From positions 1 through 54,469 of the forward strand of contig CALXZP010000060.1 in assembly GCA_944393255.1 (NCBI GenBank): a DNA stretch of 54,469 nt, given 5' to 3'. The translations under genes were made by a program, and so were the position numbers. This DNA is from an uncultured Clostridia bacterium. Its GTDB lineage: Bacteria; Bacillota; Clostridia; UBA1381. Position 1 is the first letter of the stretch. Every line of letters begins with the position of its first letter. Below the pieces are notes generated by a model that searched no databases, was not told the origin of the DNA, and saw nothing but the letters and a program-made list of their open reading frames with translations. Below are positions 22,123 through 30,408 of the stretch, in pieces.

Positions 22123-23556
22123 ATGGCAAAAAATAATGTTCAGCCGAAGCCGGTAGGCATAACGGAAACAGTCCTCCGCGACGCGCATCAGAGCCTGATC
22201 GCGACAAGGATGTCAACAGACGAAATGCTGCCTATAGTGGAAAAGCTCGACAACGTCGGCTATCATTCGCTCGAAGCATGGGGCGGCGCTACGTTTGACG
22301 CGTGTCTCAGGTTTTTGAATGAGGATCCGTGGGAGAGACTGCGCAAGATAAAGGACAAGGCTAAGAAAACTCCGCTGCAGATGCTGTTCAGAGGACAGAA
22401 TATCCTCGGCTACCGTCATTATGCGGATGATATAGTTAAGTATTTTGTACAGGCGTCCATCGCGAACGGGATCGATATACTGAGGATCTTTGACGCGCTC
22501 AACGACGTAAGAAACCTTGAGTGCGCGATAAACGCTACCAAGGAATACTGCCGAAAAGAGGGCAGGGGTCATGTTCAGGCTACCGTATGCTATACGACCT
22601 CGGAATTCCATACGAACGAGAAGTTCGTAGAGCTTGCAAAGCAGCTTGAGGGCATGGGCGCGGACTCGATCTGTATAAAGGATATGGCGGGTCTTTTGAG
22701 ACCGTATGTGACATACGACCTCGTTTCAAAAATGAAGGCTGCCGTGAAGATACCTATCCAGCTGCATACCCACTATACGTCGGGCGAGGCGTCGATGGTA
22801 TATCTGAAGGCTATAGAGGCGGGCGTAGACGTTATAGACTGCGCTATGTCGCCGATGGCTATGGGTACCTCCCAGCCGCCTACGGAGCCTATCGTAGCTG
22901 CGCTGCAGGGAACTCCGTACGATACAGGGCTTGATCTTGACAAGCTGATCGAGATATGCGACTATTTCAAGCCGCTGCGTGAGAAGTATATCTCAAGCGG
23001 GCTCATGAATACGAAGGTGATGGGCGTTGACGTAAACACGCTCAAGTATCAGGTACCGGGCGGTATGCTCTCGAACCTCGTATCCCAGCTCAAGCAGCAG
23101 GGCAGAGAGGACGCATACGAGGACGTGCTCAAGGAAGTTCCGCGCGTAAGAGCGGATCTCGGATATCCTCCGCTTGTAACGCCGTCGTCGCAGATCGTCG
23201 GAACACAGGCTGTGCTCAACGTTCTTATGGGCGAAAGATACAAGATGGTATCTAAGGAGACAAAGGCTATAGTCAAGGGCGAATACGGCAAGTGCCCGGG
23301 CGAGATAGCGCCGGATATCGTAAAGAAGATAATAGGCGATGAGGAGAGGATCACCTGCCGTCCGGCAGACCTGCTCAAGCCGGAGCTGGAGAACATGAAG
23401 AAGGAATGTGCGGAATGGATCCGCCAGCCGGAGGATGTTCTCTCATACGCTCTGTTCGACCAGGTAGCGGTCAAGTTCTTCAAGTACCGCGAAGCGAACC
23501 TTGATAAGGTGGACAACACTTTGGTGGACAGGGAAAACAAAGTATATCCTGTTTGA
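22123..23556 (+). CDS. oadA: Oxaloacetate decarboxylase alpha / 5S carboxyltransferase subunit
   Basis: A 477-residue DRE-TIM metallolyase carboxyltransferase that moves CO2 between oxaloacetate/pyruvate and biotin. Key features are ITETVLRDAHQSLIATRM near the start, EAWGGATFDACLRFL, LFRGQNILGYRHYADD, ICIKDMAGLLRPY (carbamylated-Lys and metal region), and PIQLHTHYTSGEASM with the metal-binding His pair. The C-terminal conserved domain includes QVPGGMLSNLVSQLKQQ. No C-terminal biotin domain is fused, so it must use the separate carrier. It is the second carboxyltransferase in this operon, beside the MmdA-type subunit. Followed by a strong terminator. Confidence 0.93.
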   Translation: MAKNNVQPKPVGITETVLRDAHQSLIATRMSTDEMLPIVEKLDNVGYHSLEAWGGATFDACLRFLNEDPWERLRKIKDKAKKTPLQMLFRGQNILGYRHYADDIVKYFVQASIANGIDILRIFDALNDVRNLECAINATKEYCRKEGRGHVQATVCYTTSEFHTNEKFVELAKQLEGMGADSICIKDMAGLLRPYVTYDLVSKMKAAVKIPIQLHTHYTSGEASMVYLKAIEAGVDVIDCAMSPMAMGTSQPPTEPIVAALQGTPYDTGLDLDKLIEICDYFKPLREKYISSGLMNTKVMGVDVNTLKYQVPGGMLSNLVSQLKQQGREDAYEDVLKEVPRVRADLGYPPLVTPSSQIVGTQAVLNVLMGERYKMVSKETKAIVKGEYGKCPGEIAPDIVKKIIGDEERITCRPADLLKPELENMKKECAEWIRQPEDVLSYALFDQVAVKFFKYREANLDKVDNTLVDRENKVYPV

Positions 23557-23564
23557 TGTGAATA

Positions 23565-23612
23565 GAAAAAAACACCGCATCGTCCCGACAGGGACGGCGC
23601 GGTGTTTTTTTA
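23565..23612 (+). terminator. Intrinsic terminator of the decarboxylase operon
   Basis: AAAAAACACCGC pairs with GCGGTGTTTTTTT around an inner CGTCCC-gaca-GGGACG stem. The A and T runs on both sides make it bidirectional; on the minus strand it could end the TraX-like gene. Confidence 0.92.
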
Positions 23613-23662
23613 GTTCACGGATCCGGCAGGCAGGTGCGTTTTGCAGACCGCAGCGTTCCGGT

Positions 23663-24349
23663 CTAAATGAGAAGCTGGGCTATGAGATAGAGAACGGCAA
23701 GATGTACGGGGTAATAGACATAAAAGAAATATTTCATCGGGAATTTGCCGCGCGAGCCGTTATAAAGCGACAGCGGCAGAAGCGCGGTCAGCGACCACCA
23801 CTGTATATCGCCGAGATCGCAGCTCACCGCGATGATACCCGCAGCGCACAGTATCAGACGTTCGCGCCGGTCTCTGCCGAGGTATATCAGTACCGGCAGC
23901 ATCACGCCCCAGAAACCGTAATCCACGTCAAAGCCGTGTATCAGCTCCGGCAGCAGCAGCGTGACCGCAGCCGCCGCAGCTATGGCGGCCGCGCAGAGCG
24001 CTGCGTTTTTTATGCCGTGCCCGGCGTTCTGCACGGTGAAAATGACCGCGGCCGATAAGCTGAACGTGATGAATATACACATATAGAGACTGCCGTCGGC
24101 GGCGTAGTAAACAAGCTGACAGACCGCGCCGGTGCAGAAAAGCTGCGCAAGATATCTGTGTTTGTTTTTGGTATACCGGCAGCCCTCGGCTATCATATAT
24201 GCGAATATAGGGAACGACATCCTGCCGGCTATCCGCAGTATGCGGACGGAGGGGAATAATATCATGCCTATATGGTCTATCGTCATAATGATGAGCGCCA
24301 GCAGCTTCAGCTCAGTGCCGCTCAGACCGCGCAGTAGCTGTTTGTGCAT
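23663..24349 (-). CDS. TraX-like membrane protein
   Basis: A 228-residue polytopic membrane protein of the TraX family. The conserved N-terminus LSGTELKLLALIIMTIDHIG, followed by LRIAGRMSFPIFAYMIAEGCRYT, identifies it, and the C-terminus has the expected FYVYYPVHLAVLYLIAQLL. About seven hydrophobic segments. TraX was first described as an F-pilin acetylase, and chromosomal Firmicutes members, often unlinked to conjugation, are presumed membrane acyltransferases. No conjugation genes are nearby. The gene follows an ABC exporter by 71 nt and may share its promoter. Confidence 0.9.
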   Translation of the reverse strand: MHKQLLRGLSGTELKLLALIIMTIDHIGMILFPSVRILRIAGRMSFPIFAYMIAEGCRYTKNKHRYLAQLFCTGAVCQLVYYAADGSLYMCIFITFSLSAAVIFTVQNAGHGIKNAALCAAAIAAAAAVTLLLPELIHGFDVDYGFWGVMLPVLIYLGRDRRERLILCAAGIIAVSCDLGDIQWWSLTALLPLSLYNGSRGKFPMKYFFYVYYPVHLAVLYLIAQLLI

Positions 24350-24386
24350 TATCGTGATGCTCCTTTTTAAAATGCTTTCAGATGAT

Positions 24387-24406
24387 TGCGGAACGAATGC
24401 TCCGCA
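24387..24406 (-). repeat. Short hairpin repeat (GGAACGAATG family)
   Basis: TGCGGA-acgaatgc-TCCGCA, a hairpin between the ABC exporter and TraX genes. Its GCGGAACGAATG core recurs at 39617-39645 and in a diverged form at 26191-26225. Confidence 0.55.
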
Positions 24407-24420
24407 GCCGCCCGTTAGTT

Positions 24421-26175
24421 TTAAAGCGATGCGTACATGCTGTATAAATGGCTGTAGAGACCGTTTTTAGCTATAAGCTCGCTGTGGGTGCCTTCCTCCT
24501 CTATGCCCTTGTCCGTAAGGACAAGTATCTTGTCGGCGTTCTTTACCGTTGTGAGCCTGTGCGCTATGGTCAGCACCGTTCTTCCGGCGGCAAGGCGCTC
24601 GAGTGATTCCTGAACGACCTTTTCGCTCTCGTTGTCGAGCGCCGAGGTCGCCTCGTCGAGTATAAGGATCGGCGGGTTTTTCAGGAACACTCTGGCAATG
24701 GATATCCTCTGCTTCTGCCCTCCGGAGAGCTTCACTCCGCGTTCGCCGACGTATGTGTCGTACCCGTCGGGGAGCGCAGCTATAAATTCGTGCGCGCCCG
24801 CCGCCTTTGCGGCTTCTATGACCTCCCCGCGCGAAGCTCCCGGCTTGCCGTATTCTATATTGTCAAACACCGTTCCGGAGAACAAATAAACGTCCTGCTG
24901 TACAACTCCGACGGCGGAACGGAGCGAGCGCAGCGTCACATCCTTTATATCCGTACCGTCTATCGTTATCCTGCCGCCGGTAACGTCGTAAAATCTCGGT
25001 ATGAGGCTGCACATGGTGGTCTTTCCGCCGCCCGAGGGACCTACGAGCGCGATGCTCGAGCCCTGCGGAATATGCAGGTCAATGCCGCTGAGCACCTCGG
25101 TATCGTCGTCGCTGTAATGGAAAGCTACGTCTTCAAAATCGATCTCGCCCTTAACGTTCGTAAGCTCCTTTGCATCGGGCTTTTCGGTGATATCCTGCGG
25201 AGCGTCCATGATCTCGCAGAAGCGCTCTATACCCGTCATTCCGCGCTGGAACTGCTCCGTGAACTGGATTATCGTTCTTATCGAAGCGAACAGCGAGCTC
25301 ACATACAGCAGGTAGGCGGTGAAATCTCCGGGGGATATGCTGCCCTTCATAAGGAAAAGCGAACCGGCAACGACGACCGTCAGGTACATCACGCCCTCAA
25401 AGAAACGGTTGGTGCTGCCGAAACCGCCCATATACAGGTATCCGAGCTTTTTAAGGCGCAGAAATTCCTTGTTGCCGCTTTCAAACTTGTCCTTTTCGAT
25501 GCCTTCGTTGGCAAAGGATTTTACAACGCGTATGCCGAGCAGGGAATCCTCGACCTGAGAATTGATCTCGCCGACCTGTACGCGCTGTTCCTTGAACGCG
25601 CGGCGCATCCTTGTATTAAAGAATTTCACGAATATGAATATGAACGGCAGCACTGCGAAAACGATGAGCGTCAGCATAGGGTCTATGCCGAACAGTATTG
25701 CGAACGATACCGTGATCTTCAGTCCCGCGATGAAAAATTCCTCCGGGCCGTGGTGCGCAAATTCGGTTATATCGAAAAGGTCGCTCGTTATGCGCGACAT
25801 TATCTGTCCTACCTTGTGCGTGGCAAAATACGAGAACGAAAGCTTTTGCAGATGTGAGAACAGATCCCTGCGCATGTCCGTCTCGATCTTCGCGCCCATG
25901 ACATGTCCTGTGTGCTGCATATAGAAATTTGCGGCGGCGTCGAGCAGGCGGAGTATCAGGTACAGAACTCCGAGCCGGACTATGAACGGGACGGTCAGAG
26001 AGGCCGGATCGCTGACGCCGAGGTCGGTTATCCGCCTTACGATAAGGGGGAATACGAGGTCGCATACCGTTGTGAGCGACGCGCAGACCAGGTCGAATAT
26101 AAGTATCCATTTGTACTTTTTAAAGTATGGCAGAAAGCGCTTTATAAGCGCGCCCATTTTCATTTGCTGCTTCAT
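24421..26175 (-). CDS. ABC exporter, fused permease and ATPase
   Basis: A 584-residue half-transporter. The first 310 or so residues form a six-helix type I exporter membrane domain, containing the GQIMSRITSDLFDITEF coupling region. The ATPase half has Walker A GPSGGGKTT, Q-loop VVQQDVYLFSG, signature LSGGQKQR, Walker B ILILDEATSALD and the switch His in TIAHRL. It probably works as a homodimer or multidrug/lipid-A-like flippase. The ATG at 26175, after GGAGGAG, is chosen; a longer reading has no ribosome site. Its own promoter lies at 26263-26291. Substrate not evident. Confidence 0.94.
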   Translation of the reverse strand: MKQQMKMGALIKRFLPYFKKYKWILIFDLVCASLTTVCDLVFPLIVRRITDLGVSDPASLTVPFIVRLGVLYLILRLLDAAANFYMQHTGHVMGAKIETDMRRDLFSHLQKLSFSYFATHKVGQIMSRITSDLFDITEFAHHGPEEFFIAGLKITVSFAILFGIDPMLTLIVFAVLPFIFIFVKFFNTRMRRAFKEQRVQVGEINSQVEDSLLGIRVVKSFANEGIEKDKFESGNKEFLRLKKLGYLYMGGFGSTNRFFEGVMYLTVVVAGSLFLMKGSISPGDFTAYLLYVSSLFASIRTIIQFTEQFQRGMTGIERFCEIMDAPQDITEKPDAKELTNVKGEIDFEDVAFHYSDDDTEVLSGIDLHIPQGSSIALVGPSGGGKTTMCSLIPRFYDVTGGRITIDGTDIKDVTLRSLRSAVGVVQQDVYLFSGTVFDNIEYGKPGASRGEVIEAAKAAGAHEFIAALPDGYDTYVGERGVKLSGGQKQRISIARVFLKNPPILILDEATSALDNESEKVVQESLERLAAGRTVLTIAHRLTTVKNADKILVLTDKGIEEEGTHSELIAKNGLYSHLYSMYASL

Positions 26176-26190
26176 ATGTAACTCCTCCGG

Positions 26191-26225
26191 TGCGGAAACA
26201 GCGATCGCCGAATGCATGCTCCGCA
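26191..26225 (-). repeat. Short hairpin repeat, diverged copy
   Basis: TGCGGA and TCCGCA close a 23-nt loop that contains GCGATCGC and GAATGCATGC. It lies in the leader of the ABC exporter gene, 15 nt before the start. Related to the copies at 24387 and 39617. Confidence 0.45.
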
Positions 26226-26262
26226 GTCAATAAATTGATCATTATATTTTTGCGTTAAGCTA

Positions 26263-26291
26263 ATTATACCATGTCTGAGCCGAAACTGCAA
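26263..26291 (-). promoter_or_regulatory. Sigma-A promoter of the ABC exporter
   Basis: Minus strand TTGCAG (26286-26291), 17-nt spacer, TATAAT (26263-26268). Confidence 0.7.
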
Positions 26292-26344
26292 CCTAAAAGA
26301 AAAAATAATTCTGCACGGGATAAAAAAATGCGGCGCGGCGGTTT

Positions 26345-26387
26345 AAAAGGGCAGGAGCCGGGCGGGGTCTCCGTTCCGTTCCTGCCC
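26345..26387 (-). terminator. Intrinsic terminator after dpaB
   Basis: On the minus strand GGGCAGGA pairs with TCCTGCCC over a GC-rich loop and is followed by TTTTAAA. It ends the dipicolinate synthase pair. Confidence 0.8.
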
Positions 26388-26444
26388 TGCATTCGGCCCG
26401 GGCACATTTCGGCCCTTTTGCGCGCGCGGCAAAAATCTATATAA

Positions 26445-27023
26445 TCAGCCTAAAACAGGCTGTAGCTGTCGTCCTTCCAGAGCCGCCTCCGTTGTCTCGG
26501 GAAGAAGCGAGAAATCGGCGACGAGCGAATTTGGCTTATGTATATGATCGTCCTGCCCGAACGGCACGAAATACACAAGCTTGCGGCTGAGCAGTTTGCC
26601 TATGTTCTGCGCGGCCGCGCCGAGACCGTCGTTGGTGGAAACGGCGATAACGAGCGGACGGTTATTCCGCAGGTGAGCCTTCGCGGCGAGCGTGACCGAA
26701 GAATCGGCAATGCCGTTGGCAAGCTTTGCGAGAGTGTTTCCGGTGCAGGGGAGTATTACGAGCGCGTCAAGCAGCGCTTTCGGTCCGAGCGGCTCGGCGC
26801 CGCTGATAGTCGCGATTATATCCTTGGAGGAAATATCCCTCAGTTCTCTTTGGAACTGCTCCGCCGTGCCGAAGCGCGTATCGGTTGAGAACGCGGTCTC
26901 GCTCATGATGGGTATTATGTCTGCGCCGAGCTCGGAAAGCCTGCGCGCGGCCTCCATAGCTTTTTTAAAGGTACAGAAAGAGCCGCACATTGCAAAGCCG
27001 ATCTTCTTATCCTTCAGATCCAT
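26445..27023 (-). CDS. dpaB: Dipicolinate synthase subunit B
   Basis: A 192-residue flavoprotein-like subunit of dipicolinate synthase (SpoVFB). It opens KDKKIGFAMCGSFCTFKKAME, the typical nucleotide-binding start. The family motifs ELGADIIPIMSETAF, VILPCTGNTLAKLANGIADS and RPLVIAVSTNDGLGAAA follow. With subunit A it oxidises dihydrodipicolinate to dipicolinic acid, which fills the spore core and gives heat resistance. The ATG at 27023 follows AAGGAAGTG. It sits 37 nt after dpaA in the same direction. In Bacillus this pair is transcribed in the mother cell under sigma-K. No sigma-K promoter was identified by eye. Confidence 0.95.
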   Translation of the reverse strand: MDLKDKKIGFAMCGSFCTFKKAMEAARRLSELGADIIPIMSETAFSTDTRFGTAEQFQRELRDISSKDIIATISGAEPLGPKALLDALVILPCTGNTLAKLANGIADSSVTLAAKAHLRNNRPLVIAVSTNDGLGAAAQNIGKLLSRKLVYFVPFGQDDHIHKPNSLVADFSLLPETTEAALEGRQLQPVLG

Positions 27024-27060
27024 TTTTATCACTTCCTTTCAGTATGTAGTTTGAGCGCTG

Positions 27061-27927
27061 TCATAGCCCGAGCTCACCGATGATGTTAGTGATGGTGTCT
27101 TTTATTATGATGCCTGCCGTTACCGGCGCAACTCTTCCGGGCAGCGAAAGCGCCCATATGACCTTTATGCCGAGCTCCGCCGCCGCTGCAAAATCCACTC
27201 CGCCCGGTTTGGACGCCAGGTCGATGATGAGCGTGTGCGGATCGGCTTTTTCGAGTACGTCTCTTGTAAGGACAAGAGCCGGGATAGTATTGAATATCAC
27301 ATCAAATTCGCCGATACGTGTTTTTGCCTCGTTCATTGTGAGAGGTATACAGCCGTGGCTTTCTATAAGCGCCAGGTCGGCAAACTTCCGGGCCTCAACG
27401 TAGGTGTTCGCTCCGAGACCGTCGAGGGATTTTGCCAGCACCTTTCCGACCTTGCCGTAGCCCATAACAAGGCACTTGCTCCCATGCAGAGTTATCGGCG
27501 TTTCGGAGACGGCTATCTCTATAGCGCCCTCCGCAGTCGGAACGGCGTTGCGTATAGCGAGCTCGTCGCGCTTCATGTAGTCGCGGTGCATCACTCCGCG
27601 CGAGCCGAGAGCCGATGAAAGCCCTGCGCTGATGCGCCCCCCGAAAACTACGGACAGAGGGTTTATTCCCGCCGCAAATTCTTCGACGGTGAGCGTATCG
27701 TCTGAAAACGGCATATTAAGGTGTATATTATCAAAGGAAACAGGTACGGGCAGTATGACGATATCGGCGTTGAGCGCGGCGGTGAGGTTTCTTGCGGCGG
27801 CAAGACCGTCTGTTTTGATGTCCCTGTCAAAGCCGTAAATGATAACGTCGTATCCGTCCTCCGCGAGCAGCCCCGCAAGTGTGAGCTGTCTCAGATCGCC
27901 GCCGATAACGGAAACTGTTCTGAACAA
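27061..27927 (-). CDS. dpaA: Dipicolinate synthase subunit A
   Basis: A 288-residue NAD(P)-binding subunit (SpoVFA). The N-terminal domain begins SVIGGDLRQLTLAGLLAEDG and the dinucleotide-binding domain has KCLVMGYGKVGKVLAKSLDGLG, as in alanine dehydrogenase or AdoHcyase-like Rossmann folds. The C-terminal LIIDLASKPGGVDF and ALSLPGRVAPVTAGIIIKD motifs are typical. The start appears to be TTG at 27927, 9 nt after AAAGGAG; no ATG fits the family start. With dpaB this points to a sporulating organism. Confidence 0.95.
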   Translation of the reverse strand: MFRTVSVIGGDLRQLTLAGLLAEDGYDVIIYGFDRDIKTDGLAAARNLTAALNADIVILPVPVSFDNIHLNMPFSDDTLTVEEFAAGINPLSVVFGGRISAGLSSALGSRGVMHRDYMKRDELAIRNAVPTAEGAIEIAVSETPITLHGSKCLVMGYGKVGKVLAKSLDGLGANTYVEARKFADLALIESHGCIPLTMNEAKTRIGEFDVIFNTIPALVLTRDVLEKADPHTLIIDLASKPGGVDFAAAAELGIKVIWALSLPGRVAPVTAGIIIKDTITNIIGELGL

Positions 27928-28181
27928 TTGCTACAACTCCTTTCTGCTGATCTATTGGATGACCTCAAAACGCGGCAGCGTTTTATGATCGTTTATCCTG
28001 TTTTGGGGAGCACCGGGAAGCCGCCCCCGGATCCATTTCCGGCGTGGCGTACTGAACGGAACAGTGCGGCCGCATAACTGAAAATGAACCGCAAAGCGTA
28101 TCGAGCCTTGCAGTTTTATAATATGTTCCGCGGCGCGGCTGTGTTACTGCGAATACAGCTGCGGAGACTGCCGGAGCAAAT

Positions 28182-28213
28182 AAAAAAAGGCCTCCCGCAG
28201 CGGCGGAAAGCCC
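28182..28213 (-). terminator. Intrinsic terminator of the ABC-class ATPase gene
   Basis: On the minus strand GGGCTTTCCGC pairs with GCGGGAGGCCT (several G-T pairs) around a CGCT loop and is followed by seven T. It lies 23 nt after the stop at 28236. The rest of 27928-28181 shows no gene. Confidence 0.8.
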
Positions 28214-28235
28214 TATTGTCTGTTTATTGCTCCGT

Positions 28236-29936
28236 TTACAGCTCCAGCCCTCTGTACCTGTTAAAGCACGCCAGTATCTCCTGTCTTCTCGGTCTTGCCA
28301 TATTGGCGGCGGAGGCGTTTTTGCAGAGCGCCGCAAGCGACTCTTTGTCAATGACCTCCTCGAGCTCGTCTGCGGCTTGGCGCAGTGTTTTTCTGCCGTC
28401 AAATATGTTTTCCTGTGCGTACTTTATGCAGTATCCGAGCGCGGTGACCTGCTCGCTGTCCGATATCTGCTCGGCGTATCTCAGGTCTATGGTCTCCCTG
28501 TTTATCATAACGCCGTCGCGTGACAGCGTTTTTATCTTGACCCGTTCGTTTTTCCCGAACTGCGCTGAGGGTCTCGGCCGTCTGAGGAAATCGGGCAGGT
28601 CCGCCGGAGGAGCCGGCTCGTGCTCTTTGCAGAAGCGCTCCGCCTCTTTCCTTGCGTATTCCGTGATATCCTTCGGCACGTATCTGTCCATCTGTATTAT
28701 GCTGTCGGCGGTGCGGAAGTATGAGCCGGAGCTTCCGGCAACGATAACGGTCGATATCCCGAACCGCTCGTACAGCTCGCGGATGCGGTCGATGAACGGG
28801 GTTATCGGCTCCATATCGCGGTGGATGACCCTCTGCATAAGCTCGTCGCGTATCATGAAGTTGGTCGCGCTCGTGTCCTCGTCTATCAGCAGGAGCGACG
28901 CCCCGGCTTCGATAGCTTCGATCACGTTCGCGGCCTGAGAGGTGCTGCCGCTGGCGTCCTCGGTACTGAAGCGCGAGGTATCCCTGCCGTTGGGCAGACC
29001 GTTTATGAACATGGATATGTCAGTGTTCTTTATGCTCCTGCCGTCCTCCGCGCGTATCTTCACGGCGGAGGCGTCGGTAATGACGTATTCTCTGCCGTCG
29101 CCCTCTATGTGGTCGTAAACGCCCGCCTCGAGCGCCTTTAAAAGCGTGGATTTTCCGTGGTAGCCGCCTCCGACTATAAGCGTTACGCCTTTTTTTACGC
29201 CCATGCCGGCTATCCTGCCCCTGTGCGGCAGGTCTATGGAAACCTCAAGCTCCTTCGGGGATCTGAACTTTATCCCGTTCTTCATCGGTCTCGGCGATAT
29301 GCCGGATTCGCGCGGCAGGACGCTGCCGTTCGCCACAAAAGCGCACAGCCCGAGCTTGGGCAGCGTTTCGCGTATAAACTGCCGGTCGTCGGCAAGCTCT
29401 GAGACGGCTCTGAGCCGCTTGTGGTCGAGATTTTTATATACGAGCGAGTTTTTTACGCATACGGGTAAAAACTCAAACAGTATCCTTTCCAGTCCCGCCG
29501 AATCTATAGTCCTGCCGTGCGCGGGAAACCCGACTTCAAATCTCATAACGATATCTCCGCTCCCGGGAGACAGGAAGCAGGCCGTGCGTTCAAGCACCTC
29601 CTGACCGCAGCGGCTCACCGATATGGCTCCGCTCTTTCCAGAGCCTTTGGATCTGAAAGAAAACCGGGCGGTCTGCGCTCCGAACAGACGTGTGAGCTCA
29701 TCCCGGAGCGCTGTTCTGCGGTGCTTTTCGCTGTACAGCTCCTGCGGGAACGAAGCCGACTTTCCGCTGATATGTATGCTCAGCTTTGACGGCGAAGCAA
29801 ACGGGTCGCCCTGCACGTGGTCGATCGACAGCGCATAGCCCGGAAAGCTGTATATACCGCGCGTGTCCTTATAGGCGGGATAGCTGCGGCGGTCTATCCG
29901 CCTGAGCAGGTTTTTCAATTCTGTTGAGGTCTGCAT
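28236..29936 (-). CDS. ABC-class P-loop ATPase (PF09818-like)
   Basis: A 566-residue soluble ATPase of the predicted ABC-class family, which lacks membrane domains. The N-terminal region holds the conserved YPAYKDTRGIYSFPGYALSID and VQGDPFASPS. Walker A is GGGYHGKSTLLKAL, the signature-like region is DTSRFSTEDASGSTSQAAN, and Walker B is LLLIDEDTSATNFMIRDE. The late IQMDRYVPKDIT segment is also typical. These proteins are widespread and poorly characterised; roles in nucleic-acid or metal handling have been suggested without proof. The ATG at 29936 has AAAGGA 8 nt before it. A consensus promoter at 30189-30217 lies upstream. Confidence 0.9.
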   Translation of the reverse strand: MQTSTELKNLLRRIDRRSYPAYKDTRGIYSFPGYALSIDHVQGDPFASPSKLSIHISGKSASFPQELYSEKHRRTALRDELTRLFGAQTARFSFRSKGSGKSGAISVSRCGQEVLERTACFLSPGSGDIVMRFEVGFPAHGRTIDSAGLERILFEFLPVCVKNSLVYKNLDHKRLRAVSELADDRQFIRETLPKLGLCAFVANGSVLPRESGISPRPMKNGIKFRSPKELEVSIDLPHRGRIAGMGVKKGVTLIVGGGYHGKSTLLKALEAGVYDHIEGDGREYVITDASAVKIRAEDGRSIKNTDISMFINGLPNGRDTSRFSTEDASGSTSQAANVIEAIEAGASLLLIDEDTSATNFMIRDELMQRVIHRDMEPITPFIDRIRELYERFGISTVIVAGSSGSYFRTADSIIQMDRYVPKDITEYARKEAERFCKEHEPAPPADLPDFLRRPRPSAQFGKNERVKIKTLSRDGVMINRETIDLRYAEQISDSEQVTALGYCIKYAQENIFDGRKTLRQAADELEEVIDKESLAALCKNASAANMARPRRQEILACFNRYRGLEL

Positions 29937-29972
29937 TTTTGTCATCCTTTCTGACGTATGTGGTTTATGAGG

Positions 29973-30173
29973 TCATTTTTCAAATGCACGGGAACGGATA
30001 TCCCGGTTTTGACCGATAATGCCGGTAAGCCTGTCGGCTATCTGCTGAACGCCGTGTATATTCGGGTGCACCTTATCTGCTGACAGCAGCGAAAAGCTGC
30101 CGAGAATGTCAAGACCGTCTATATAAGTTGCATTTTTGAGCTTGAGCTTATCAACGGTGCTGCGTATTATCAT
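29973..30173 (-). pseudogene. C-terminal remnant of an SGNH/GDSL hydrolase
   Basis: A 66-codon frame, IRSTVDKLKLKNATYIDGLD then ILGSFSLLSADKVHPNIHG, then VQQIADRLTGII. The D-x-V-H-P-N-x-x-G pattern is block V of SGNH hydrolases, holding the catalytic Asp and His. The N-terminal two thirds with the catalytic Ser and the Gly and Asn blocks are absent. No ribosome site precedes the ATG, which is only about 15 nt from the -10 of a strong promoter. It is most likely a degraded fragment, not a working enzyme. Confidence 0.7.
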
Positions 30174-30188
30174 TTATCGCTTACTGAT

Positions 30189-30217
30189 ATGATACCACAA
30201 CAAGGCGGCATAGTCAA
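30189..30217 (-). promoter_or_regulatory. Sigma-A promoter reading into the SGNH remnant and ABC-class ATPase
   Basis: Minus strand TTGACT (30212-30217), 17-nt spacer, TATCAT (30189-30194). It gives a leader of about 250 nt for the ATPase gene, with the broken hydrolase frame inside it. Confidence 0.7.
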
Positions 30218-30408
30218 GCAGATTCGGCGCGGGGTATGTGCAGTATGCTGTTATTATCCATGAAAATTGCGGCCGGATATATAATAATGCCGAAAATGCG
30301 GCAATGCGGAAAGAAAGTCTCCCATTTAGGCGGAAAATGAGATATAATAAAAGAAAAGCGGACGCGGCTGCGTACAGGACGTCCGCGCGGAAACGGAGTG
30401 TGGAAAGC

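Noticed and set aside
24790..25857. Plus-strand frame of 355 codons
   Set aside because: Shadow of the ABC exporter gene on the opposite strand.
30238..30408. Longer N-terminus for the PncC protein
   Set aside because: No homology and no ribosome site; the domain starts at the ATG at 30409.
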